5,003 bases of DNA. It comes from Burkholderiaceae bacterium. Its GTDB lineage: Bacteria > Pseudomonadota > Gammaproteobacteria > Burkholderiales > Burkholderiaceae. The number at the start of each line of letters is the position of its first letter. Positions within the stretch are counted from its first letter, which is position 1. The notes under the pieces were generated by a model. It worked only from the letters and a program-made list of their open reading frames with translations, searched no databases and was not told the DNA's origin. Shown here piece by piece: positions 1-5,003 of the stretch. The DNA is taken from the NCBI GenBank assembly GCA_947461805.1, contig CANHMJ010000103.1, forward strand, positions 1 to 5,003, read 5' to 3'. The position numbers and the translations under genes were made by a program.

Positions 1-587
1 ATTTGCTCGGCATAGTTGTGCCAATCGGTTGCTAAGTGCAAATAGCCGCCAGACTTTAGGCGTGATGCCAACAGTTCTACGAATTGCTCTTGTATCAAGC
101 GGCGCTTATGGTGGCGTTTTTTATGCCACGGATCTGCAAAGTAAATGTGGATGCCATCCAAGGAGTCTTCTGCAATCATGTGTTCGAGCACTTCGACTGC
201 ATCGTGCCGAATTAAACGCAAATTAGTGAGGTCTAATTCTCCAATGCGCTTGAGTAATGCACCGACTCCAGGTAGGTGCACTTCAATCGCCAAAAAGTCA
301 TCCTCCGGGCGCAACTCTGCAATGGTAGCGGTGGTCTCGCCCATACCAAAACCAATCTCGACAATGCGGGGGCGGGTTGCGCCTGAACCACCCGCTCTGG
401 AATGGGCAAATGTGCTCGCCCAATCAAATGGCTGATGCTGAAAAGGCGCCAAAAACTCGGGACCTAAGTCATCGAGCGCGCGCTGCTGGCCAGCGGTTAG
501 GCGCCCAGCGCGCAATACAAAAGACCGAATGCGATCGGTGCGATCGGCTTGACCTACCAAGCTCACATACTTCGGTTTATTTTCCAC
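1..587 (-). CDS. trmB: tRNA (guanine-N7-)-methyltransferase TrmB, 3' end outside window
   Basis: This enzyme transfers a methyl group from S-adenosylmethionine to N7 of guanine 46 in the variable loop of many tRNAs; it is cytoplasmic. The first 195 residues are visible and the frame runs off the left edge. The SAM-binding glycine loop is EIGFGMG (residues 77-83), followed by IEVH (101-104), HDAVEVL (128-134) and the signature [14 protein letters not shown] (150-163), then ATDW (186-189). E77, E102, D129, D152, K156 and D188 all sit eight residues after the SAM- and substrate-binding positions I recall for E. coli TrmB (69, 94, 121, 144, 148, 180), so the active site looks intact. About 50 C-terminal residues should lie outside. 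A TAA closes the frame just upstream, inside the end of the preceding gene, and no ATG is available. The first start is GTG at 587, with another GTG at 566; neither has a clear ribosome-binding site. It lies 23 bp after the UDP-glucuronate decarboxylase gene, so co-transcription is likely. Confidence 0.95.
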   Translation of the reverse strand, partial: MENKPKYVSLVGQADRTDRIRSFVLRAGRLTAGQQRALDDLGPEFLAPFQHQPFDWASTFAHSRAGGSGATRPRIVEIGFGMGETTATIAELRPEDDFLAIEVHLPGVGALLKRIGELDLTNLRLIRHDAVEVLEHMIAEDSLDGIHIYFADPWHKKRHHKRRLIQEQFVELLASRLKSGGYLHLATDWHNYAEQ

Positions 588-610
588 AGAGTGCGCGAGT
601 GCGATGTCGG

Positions 611-1588
611 TTAGGTATTAGCCAAGAGGGCTTTAAAGTAGGCAATCGTTTCTTTCAGGCCATCCTCCAGATTCACCTTGGGCTCCCAGCCAAGCTTGGC
701 TTTGGCTAGAGTGATGTCGGGTTGACGCTGCTTAGGGTCATCCGATGGTAATGGCGCAAAGACCAATTTGGATTTGCTATTGGATAGGCGCAGAATCGTT
801 TCGGCGAGCTGCAGCATGGTGAACTCGCCTGGATTGCCGGTGTTCACGGGACCGGTAAAGCCGGCCTCAGAATTCATCATTCTGACCATGGCGTCAATCA
901 AATCATCGACATAACAAAAGCTACGGGTTTGTTGCCCATCGCCATAAATGGTGATGTCTTTACCTTGCAAGGCTTGCACAATGAAGTTACTGACCACTCG
1001 GCCATCATTGGGGTGCATGCGCGGGCCATAGGTATTAAAAATACGCACCACCTTAATGTCGAGCTGGTGCTGGCGGTGGTAATCAAAAAAGAGGGTTTCG
1101 GCGCAGCGCTTGCCTTCGTCGTAGCAGGACCGAATACCAATCGGATTAACTCGCCCCCAATACGACTCGGGCTGGGGATGCACTTCAGGATCGCCATACA
1201 CCTCACTGGTCGAGGCCTGCAAGATCCGCGCACGCGTTCGCTTAGCAAGTCCCAGCATATTGATCGCGCCATGCACACTGGTCTTGGTCGTTTGCACCGG
1301 GTCATACTGGTAATGCACGGGCGATGCAGGGCAGGCTAAGTTATAAATCTGATTCACCTCTACATACAAAGGGAAAGTGACATCGTGGCGCATCACCTCG
1401 AGACGGGAATTACCCAATAGGTGCGCTATGTTTTGTTTACTGCCCGTGAAGAAATTGTCCACCACCAACACGTCATTGCCTGTCGAGAGTAGCTTCTCGG
1501 TGAGGTGAGAGCCTAAAAAGCCAGCACCGCCGGTAATGAGGATTTTCTTAGCGCTAATGGTATTGATTGAGGCGGGGTTCTTAATCAT
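611..1588 (-). CDS. uxs: UDP-glucuronate decarboxylase (UDP-xylose synthase), SDR family
   Basis: The protein is a soluble 325-residue extended short-chain dehydrogenase that converts UDP-glucuronate to UDP-xylose and CO2 with tightly bound NAD+, supplying a pentose donor for surface glycans. The Rossmann nucleotide loop is GGAGFLGSH (20-28), followed by VVDNFFTG (42-49). The catalytic region has TSEVYGDP (127-134) with the family glutamate E129, and the YxxxK pair is Y156/K160 in CYDEGKR. Further decarboxylase signatures are [18 protein letters not shown] (185-202), [10 protein letters not shown] (215-224) and [10 protein letters not shown] (283-292). These make UXS a much better fit than the related 4-epimerases or dTDP-glucose dehydratases. 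Length matches soluble bacterial UXS, and there is no membrane anchor. The ATG start has only a weak GGA upstream. The gene sits 61 bp after DUF2721 and 23 bp before trmB. No UDP-glucose dehydrogenase or glycosyltransferase is visible nearby, so the substrate source and the use of the product are unknown. Confidence 0.93.
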   Translation of the reverse strand: MIKNPASINTISAKKILITGGAGFLGSHLTEKLLSTGNDVLVVDNFFTGSKQNIAHLLGNSRLEVMRHDVTFPLYVEVNQIYNLACPASPVHYQYDPVQTTKTSVHGAINMLGLAKRTRARILQASTSEVYGDPEVHPQPESYWGRVNPIGIRSCYDEGKRCAETLFFDYHRQHQLDIKVVRIFNTYGPRMHPNDGRVVSNFIVQALQGKDITIYGDGQQTRSFCYVDDLIDAMVRMMNSEAGFTGPVNTGNPGEFTMLQLAETILRLSNSKSKLVFAPLPSDDPKQRQPDITLAKAKLGWEPKVNLEDGLKETIAYFKALLANT

Positions 1589-1649
1589 GGGGTATTCCAG
1601 AAAAAAATGGGGTGACCTAATTCAATAAGGTAATAAATAACTGCTGTGT

Positions 1650-2105
1650 TCATGATGGTGGCATATCCCAACTCGCGGAGCGATAGGCATACATTACCTC
1701 TGCCAAGACAATGAGTAGGGAGGTCATAAAGGAGATTAAACCCAATACAAAAGTCGCAACGACATAGCTAGTCTGCAGAAGTGCTACTGAGCCAGTCTGA
1801 AAGAAGAACAGTTCTAATACCGTTAAGGAAATCAATACGCCGCTGAGCACATTAAAGAAGATGGCAACGGTACATAGGCGGCCCCGCGTCTTGAATTCCC
1901 GTAGCTCACCCTCGTAGTGCATGCGCAACTTGTCAGAGAGCGCTGGGCTCCCATATAGGGCATTTTGTACAAAGCGCATCCGGTCTACTGTTCTTGCTAA
2001 CCGAGTTGAAATCGCGCTAACCAAGGTAGCGACTGCAGTGAGCAAGAACACTGGCGCCAAAGCCAATTGGATATTGTTAGTGAGGGCGTCAATTGCGATG
2101 TTCAT
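1650..2105 (-). CDS. DUF2721 family inner-membrane protein
   Basis: This 151-residue protein of unknown function resembles the DUF2721 family. The N-terminal motif IQLALAPVFLLT (12-23) leads into the first membrane segment (about 13-33) and is followed by the basic signature RLARTVDR (35-42). A charged, probably cytoplasmic stretch (about 36-76, with YEGELREFKTRGR near 64-76) precedes two more hydrophobic segments at about 77-101 and 109-135. The chain ends with EVMYAYRSASWDMPPS. Three transmembrane helices and this loop arrangement are typical of the family, for which I know of no established function. An in-frame TAA lies upstream and ATG 2105 is the first start; no good Shine-Dalgarno sequence precedes it. 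It lies downstream of the toxin gene and 61 bp upstream of the decarboxylase, all on the same strand, but neighbours give no firm hint of its role. Confidence 0.85.
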   Translation of the reverse strand: MNIAIDALTNNIQLALAPVFLLTAVATLVSAISTRLARTVDRMRFVQNALYGSPALSDKLRMHYEGELREFKTRGRLCTVAIFFNVLSGVLISLTVLELFFFQTGSVALLQTSYVVATFVLGLISFMTSLLIVLAEVMYAYRSASWDMPPS

Positions 2106-2198
2106 CGAATTATTAGGTATTGATTAAAGGTGAGGAGATTTTATGGGCATTATGTACACATGCGATATGGGGTTACATGCACACTTTTACTCAAGTTT
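2106..2198 (-). promoter_or_regulatory. AT-rich spacer between toxin and DUF2721; weak promoter candidate
   Basis: This 93-bp gap separates the toxin stop codon from the DUF2721 start. On the minus strand a CATAAT hexamer (2149-2154), five of six bases from the -10 consensus, lies about 44 bases before the DUF2721 ATG. The sequence 17 bases further upstream is a poor -35 box, so this is only a candidate promoter. I saw no stem-loop followed by a T-run that would act as a terminator for the toxin operon. The hexamer ACATGC occurs twice (2158-2163 and 2175-2180), which may be chance. Confidence 0.25.
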
Positions 2199-2471
2199 TT
2201 ATCGCTTTAGATCTCGATAAAAATTTTCATGCACACCATATCCCATTAACACCATCTTAGTTGTATCTAGACTAACTGAATAAGCTAAGAGCATTTGTTG
2301 GTTATTAAACTTAAACTTGTAAACTCTTGTGCCAGCTAGATCACCTTTTTTCATTTCGCCCTTTTGGGGATTGCCAATAATCTCCCGTATAACCTGATCA
2401 ATGGCTTTTTTTTCAGGAGGTGATATCTTCTTAATTGCCCTATCAAAGCGTGGTGTAGTTAGAACAATCAT
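2199..2471 (-). CDS. Type II toxin of the RelE/ParE superfamily
   Basis: The predicted 90-residue basic protein is the toxin of a two-gene type II module. It has a helical N-terminal part (about 7-34, including DRAIKKISPPEKKAIDQVI), a basic turn (GEMKKGDLAG, 38-47), and a beta-sheet core with RVYKFKFNNQQMLLAYSV (49-66). The C-terminal signature is YGVHENFYRDLKR (78-90). The core and the HENFYRDLK ending match the RelE/ParE-type partners of ParD-like antitoxins. Relatives either cleave mRNA on ribosomes or inhibit DNA gyrase, and the sequence alone does not say which applies. Its ATG overlaps the antitoxin TGA in an ATGA junction (2468-2471), which implies translational coupling and explains the lack of its own ribosome-binding site. 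The reading frame is intact. Base composition is low: 2221-2280 is about 33% GC, against about 60% in a uppP stretch at 3121-3180, which suggests later acquisition. Confidence 0.87.
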   Translation of the reverse strand: MIVLTTPRFDRAIKKISPPEKKAIDQVIREIIGNPQKGEMKKGDLAGTRVYKFKFNNQQMLLAYSVSLDTTKMVLMGYGVHENFYRDLKR

Positions 2472-2686
2472 CCAAATTGATACTCATTTAGATTGCCAGC
2501 TTTTACCTCTTCAATACTCACAAGCATGTCTTGTAGCATGTTAATTGGTAAGTCAGGATTTTCCTCGGCAACCTTACCTAAGCGAGCCCAATACTCTATT
2601 TGTTTTGGAACAGATCTATGCATTGCCTGAGCATAGGGCTTTGCATCTTCAATCAACAGGTCCGATAATTTAATTGCAATAGGCAT
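2468..2686 (-). CDS. ParD-like antitoxin of type II toxin-antitoxin system
   Basis: This 72-residue protein resembles the ParD_like antitoxin family. The N-terminal beta-strand stretch PIAIKLSDLLI (2-12) is followed by a helix (DAKPYAQAMHRS, 14-25). The signature PKQIEYWARLGKVAEENPD (27-45) comes next, and the acidic tail (SIEEVKAGNLNEYQFG, 57-72) probably wraps the toxin. By analogy with ParD and other ribbon-helix-helix antitoxins, the N-terminal part should form a DNA-binding dimer that represses the operon while the C-terminal part neutralises the toxin. A GGAG lies nine bases before the ATG and supports this start. The antitoxin comes first and overlaps the toxin by 4 bp, the usual order for such modules. 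Upstream repeats at 2700-2746 are the likely operator. uppP lies upstream on the same strand and ends 84 bp before this start. Confidence 0.87.
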   Translation of the reverse strand: MPIAIKLSDLLIEDAKPYAQAMHRSVPKQIEYWARLGKVAEENPDLPINMLQDMLVSIEEVKAGNLNEYQFG

Positions 2687-2693
2687 GATAATT

Positions 2694-2697
2694 TGCT
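2694..2697 (-). promoter_or_regulatory. Ribosome-binding site of the antitoxin gene
   Basis: GGAG on the minus strand lies nine bases before the ATG at 2686. It is the clearest Shine-Dalgarno sequence in the window. The toxin gene has none of its own, so this site probably sets expression of both genes through coupling. Confidence 0.6.
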
Positions 2698-2699
2698 CC

Positions 2700-2746
2700 G
2701 GTAGTAATTAGTTTCATTTTATTACTTAAGGTTGTATTTTACTACC
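2700..2746 (-). promoter_or_regulatory. Three-copy 11-bp repeat, probable operator/promoter of the toxin-antitoxin operon
   Basis: On the minus strand, GGTAGTAAAAT (2746-2736) and AGTAATAAAAT (2726-2716) match at 9 of 11 positions and start exactly 20 bp apart, close to two helical turns. A third copy in the opposite orientation, reading GGTAGTAATTA on the plus strand (2700-2710), makes a perfect 8-bp inverted repeat with the first (ggtagtaa 2700-2707, ttactacc 2739-2746). The middle copy contains TAAAAT (2721-2716), a plausible -10 box, with TAGTAA as a weak -35 box 17 bp upstream. The copies would therefore cover the -35, the -10 and the start site, as expected for antitoxin autorepression. 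The repeats are seen directly; the operator role is inferred. Confidence 0.55.
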
Positions 2747-2770
2747 TTTTATTAAACAAATGCAGGCTGG

Positions 2771-3658
2771 CTAAGACCACGCCACCAAACCCGTATACGC
2801 AGTAATCAATACCACTACCCCAAACACAATGCGGTACCAGGCAAACGGCACAAAGGTATGGGAGGCCACGTACTGAATTAACCAGCGCACACAAATAAAG
2901 GCGGAGATAAAGGCGGCTACAAAACCCACTGCAATTGCCCAGCCAAAATGCATGGTCTCTGTACCACTGGTTTGAATGGGATTGATCCAGAGCTTTAAAA
3001 GCTCATAGGCCGTTGCTCCGCCAATGACGGGAATGGCCAAGAAAAAAGAGAACTCCGTTGCAACCGCTCTGGGTAAACCAAACAGCATGCCGCCAATGAT
3101 GGTAGCTCCTGAGCGGGACGTTCCGGGTATGAGCGCAGCGCACTGCGCTAAGCCCACCTTCAAGGCATCCAAAGGCCTGAGGTCGTCTACCGATGCAATT
3201 ACCCTCCTGCCTGATTTCGCCGCTTTATCTGCACTACTGCTGGCGTTTGCCATTTGTGTTTGGCGATGCTCCGCCCAGAAAATAATCAGGGCGCCACCAA
3301 TAAATGCCATGGCAACGGGTACCGGTGAGAATAAAAATTGCTTGATGTATTTGCCAAAGAGCAGTGCTAAGCTCATAGCCGGAATCGAGGCAATCAGGAC
3401 ATTGACCACAAAGCGCTGAGAAGCACTACTCGTCTTAATGGTGGAGGCGACGGACCACAGCTTGCTACGAAACTCCCAGCACACCGCCAAAATAGCGCCA
3501 AACTGAATAATCACCTCAAAGGCTTTGCCACGCTCATCGTTAAAGCCCAGTAAATCACCCACCAAGATGAGGTGCCCTGTACTGGAAATCGGTAAAAATT
3601 CCGTCAGGCCTTCCACAACCCCCAGAATAAGGGCTTTGCCCAGTAGTAATAGATCCAT
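2771..3658 (-). CDS. uppP: Undecaprenyl-diphosphatase UppP (BacA)
   Basis: This inner-membrane enzyme dephosphorylates undecaprenyl diphosphate, regenerating the C55 carrier lipid for peptidoglycan and surface polysaccharide synthesis; raised levels confer bacitracin resistance. The first signature, [18 protein letters not shown] (13-30), carries the catalytic glutamates E16 and E20 and the S/T/H cluster S25-S26-T27-H29. The second, [10 protein letters not shown] (178-187), carries the essential arginine R182, equivalent to E. coli R174. Several hydrophobic helices span the chain. At 295 residues it is longer than E. coli UppP (273), partly because of a longer polar loop at about 131-160. The ATG at 3658 is the first start after an in-frame TAA; its ribosome-binding site is weak. 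It is divergent from the tolC-like gene, and the toxin-antitoxin module follows downstream on the same strand. All key residues are present. Confidence 0.97.
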   Translation of the reverse strand: MDLLLLGKALILGVVEGLTEFLPISSTGHLILVGDLLGFNDERGKAFEVIIQFGAILAVCWEFRSKLWSVASTIKTSSASQRFVVNVLIASIPAMSLALLFGKYIKQFLFSPVPVAMAFIGGALIIFWAEHRQTQMANASSSADKAAKSGRRVIASVDDLRPLDALKVGLAQCAALIPGTSRSGATIIGGMLFGLPRAVATEFSFFLAIPVIGGATAYELLKLWINPIQTSGTETMHFGWAIAVGFVAAFISAFICVRWLIQYVASHTFVPFAWYRIVFGVVVLITAYTGLVAWS

Positions 3659-3821
3659 CGCCCAATTTTACTGCCTGCGGGCAATCCCAAGCCCATATTG
3701 CAGCCAAAGAAATCGCCTTCCAACCCTAGGTCGCCGCTCTTGGGCACTGACCTTCGGTTTAGCCTTAAACTGAAGGTCATTGAGTATTCATTTTTCATCC
3801 TTTTAACCAATGCCAATTTGA
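3659..3821. promoter_or_regulatory. Divergent intergenic region between uppP and the tolC-like gene
   Basis: This 163-bp segment must hold the promoters of both divergent genes unless transcription enters from elsewhere. For uppP, a minus-strand candidate has TTGGAA (3723-3718) as -35 and CAATAT (3700-3695) as -10 with a 17-bp spacer; the match is weak. For the plus-strand gene, TTGAGT (3780-3785) followed by a T-rich stretch is the best but still poor candidate. Between these candidates lies a 32-bp inverted repeat, listed separately. No protein-coding frame here looks real. Confidence 0.4.
3748..3779. repeat. 32-bp near-perfect inverted repeat (14-bp arms, 4-base loop)
   Basis: The left arm TGACCTTCGGTTTA (3748-3761) and right arm TAAACTGAAGGTCA (3766-3779) are complementary at 13 of 14 positions around the loop GCCT (3762-3765). 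The one exception, g3756 against t3771, becomes a G-U pair if the plus strand is transcribed. Neither side is followed immediately by a clean T-run: the plus side has only a mixed T-rich tract at 3791-3804. It also lies upstream of two divergent genes, where no known transcript should end. It may be a regulator-binding palindrome, a leader hairpin, or a relic terminator of a lost gene. Confidence 0.7.
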
Positions 3822-5003
3822 ATGACCTTGCCGTTTTTTTCAGTTCCCGCTCACCTTAAGCGCCGCTCCCTCGAGCGCGTGATGGGTGCCGGCATTTGGT
3901 GGGCGCTTGTCTTGACCTCTCCTGCAAGCGTTTTGGCGCAAGCAGTCAATCCAAATCAAAGCCGTAATGCGCCTACGACCGGTCAAGTAACGGTGCTGCC
4001 AGATGCGTCTGCTAAAACGCCCAGCGCAATTCAAGGCAATCAAAACCTATCCTTGCCGCCAGCATTAACAGCGCCGACCTCCAGTGGGGTTCCTGCCTTT
4101 AGTAATTTCAGCAGCAACCCAAGGGATGCCGCCAATTTTGGTCCTAATATGGATCTCATGCGCCTCTATCAAGAAGCGGCATTTAATGATCCAGTATTAA
4201 ATAGCGCCCGCTTTAATTACGCTGCCAATAAAGAGATTTATTGGCAAGGTTTATCGACTCTGCTTCCACAGGTTTCGGCCAACCCCACTGCTACCCGGTT
4301 TTTCCAACACGGCGAAGGCAATAGCCGCATCTTTGATCAAAAGAGTTATACGGTTAGCTTAACCCAGCCTGTTTTTAATGCCGCTGCGTTGGAGGTATTC
4401 AAACAAGGCGATTTAGTAACTAAAGTATCAGACTTGCAGTTTTTGCAAGCCCAGCAAGATTTAGTGATTCGAGTATCGCAAGCCTATTTTGATGTGCTCA
4501 CGGCGCAGGATAACGTCGAACTTTTTCAGAACAAAAAAGGCTTGATTAAACAACAGCTCCAAGCGGCCCAATCGAAGTTTGAAGTGGGCTCAGCAACCAT
4601 TGTCGATGCCAATGATGCACAGGCCCGTTTTGATCTAGCCAATGCCCAAGAGACCGCCGCCCAAGCAGAGTTGATTGTTCGGCGCGGCGTGCTCGAGCAG
4701 ATTGTCGGGCACCCAGTGCCCCCACTGAAGCCACTGGCAAAAGACGCGAAAATTGAAGGGGTGGTTGCCGATCCGAGAGCAAAAGTAAAGGATGCCAAAG
4801 GCATTCCAATTGCTGACAGCGTCAATCCAAAGCTGCCACCGGGTCAAGAGCTAACGGATTGGGTTAAGCAGGCAGAAGCAGCCAACTATGGGGTACTCGC
4901 CAGTCAGCTCAATGTGGATATTGCCCAAAGTTCATACAGGGGCTCTTTGGCTGCCAACTTCCCGACGGTGAACTTTGTCGGCACCACGGGTTTTAATGCT
5001 GCG
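3822..5003 (+). CDS. tolC: TolC-family outer-membrane channel protein, 3' end outside window
   Basis: The gene encodes an outer-membrane efflux or type I secretion channel that trimerises into a beta-barrel with a long periplasmic helical tunnel. The first 394 residues are visible. A TGA directly precedes ATG 3822, so this is the first start. It gives a signal peptide with basic K13-R14-R15 and R19, a hydrophobic core at 21-39 and a likely cleavage after VLA (37-39). GTG 3879 or ATG 3882 would lose most of the basic residues. Residues about 41-108 are rich in Ser, Pro, Ala, Thr and Asn and precede the TolC fold. That fold begins with MDLMRLYQEAAFNDPVL (110-126) and resembles mature E. coli TolC from its N-terminus. 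First-repeat motifs include LLPQVSANP (147-155), LTQPVFN (180-186), ISQ-type helix text around 217-235 and KFEVGSATIVDANDAQARF (252-270). The second repeat begins near 344. A linker at about 303-343 is longer than in E. coli TolC. No strong ribosome-binding site is seen. Confidence 0.92.
   Translation, partial: MTLPFFSVPAHLKRRSLERVMGAGIWWALVLTSPASVLAQAVNPNQSRNAPTTGQVTVLPDASAKTPSAIQGNQNLSLPPALTAPTSSGVPAFSNFSSNPRDAANFGPNMDLMRLYQEAAFNDPVLNSARFNYAANKEIYWQGLSTLLPQVSANPTATRFFQHGEGNSRIFDQKSYTVSLTQPVFNAAALEVFKQGDLVTKVSDLQFLQAQQDLVIRVSQAYFDVLTAQDNVELFQNKKGLIKQQLQAAQSKFEVGSATIVDANDAQARFDLANAQETAAQAELIVRRGVLEQIVGHPVPPLKPLAKDAKIEGVVADPRAKVKDAKGIPIADSVNPKLPPGQELTDWVKQAEAANYGVLASQLNVDIAQSSYRGSLAANFPTVNFVGTTGFNAA

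Noticed and set aside
145..435. Plus-strand open frame of 96 codons
   Set aside because: It lies antisense to trmB, whose motifs are unambiguous in another frame, and its protein resembles nothing I recognise.
531..548. Tandem 9-bp repeat (gcgatcggt, gcgatcggc)
   Set aside because: It lies inside trmB and encodes the repeated residues in ADRTDR; two short copies in a coding region are likely chance.
898..1305. Minus-strand open frame of 135 codons in another frame
   Set aside because: It is a shifted frame inside the decarboxylase gene with no domain signature.
929..1339. Plus-strand open frame of 136 codons
   Set aside because: It is fully antisense to the UDP-glucuronate decarboxylase gene, and its length follows from the codon bias of that gene.
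1589..1649. Possible terminator or promoter between DUF2721 and the decarboxylase gene
   Set aside because: I saw no stem-loop with a T-run and no convincing -35/-10 pair; the short T-run near 1602-1608 has no stem before it.
2158..2180. ACATGC occurring twice in the toxin-DUF2721 gap
   Set aside because: A six-base direct repeat in AT-rich spacer is too short to support a function or a target-site duplication.
3024..3419. Plus-strand open frame of 131 codons
   Set aside because: It is antisense to uppP, which has all its catalytic motifs.
3604..3816. Minus-strand frame of 70 codons covering the uppP upstream region
   Set aside because: It overlaps the true uppP start in a different frame, has no family resemblance, and crosses the inverted repeat.
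3840..4043. Minus-strand frame of 67 codons
   Set aside because: It is antisense to the signal-peptide and low-complexity region of the tolC-like gene.
4526..4847. Three overlapping minus-strand frames
   Set aside because: They are antisense to the well-supported TolC coding sequence.

Overview
The window looks like ordinary chromosome from a betaproteobacterium. The UppP, TrmB and DUF2721 sequences resemble those of Burkholderiaceae, and the compact, mid-GC layout would fit a small-genome freshwater genus such as Polynucleobacter. The genus is an inference from protein style; no rRNA or other phylogenetic marker is present.

Layout: six genes lie on the minus strand and one on the plus strand. 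From right to left on the minus strand they are uppP (undecaprenyl-diphosphatase, 2771-3658), a two-gene toxin-antitoxin module (ParD-like antitoxin 2468-2686, RelE/ParE-type toxin 2199-2471), a DUF2721 membrane protein (1650-2105), a UDP-glucuronate decarboxylase (UDP-xylose synthase, 611-1588), and trmB (tRNA m7G46 methyltransferase, starting at 587 and cut by the left edge). On the plus strand, a TolC-family outer-membrane channel starts at 3822 and is cut by the right edge. It is divergent from uppP across 163 bp that contain a strong 32-bp inverted repeat. No gene-free stretch exceeds 300 bases.

How the genes relate: UppP recycles the undecaprenyl carrier for peptidoglycan and surface polysaccharides, the UDP-xylose synthase makes a nucleotide sugar for glycans, and TolC is an envelope export channel, so the neighbourhood leans towards the envelope without forming one pathway. 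trmB follows the decarboxylase after 23 bp and is probably co-transcribed with it. The toxin-antitoxin pair is the accessory piece. It is more AT-rich than its neighbours, its genes overlap by 4 bp, and a three-copy 11-bp repeat precedes the antitoxin and is the likely autoregulatory operator.

I did not find a clearly novel multi-gene system. The points most worth a second look are the operator repeats of the toxin-antitoxin module, the inverted repeat between uppP and tolC, the two non-canonical segments of the TolC protein, and the isolated UDP-xylose synthase.
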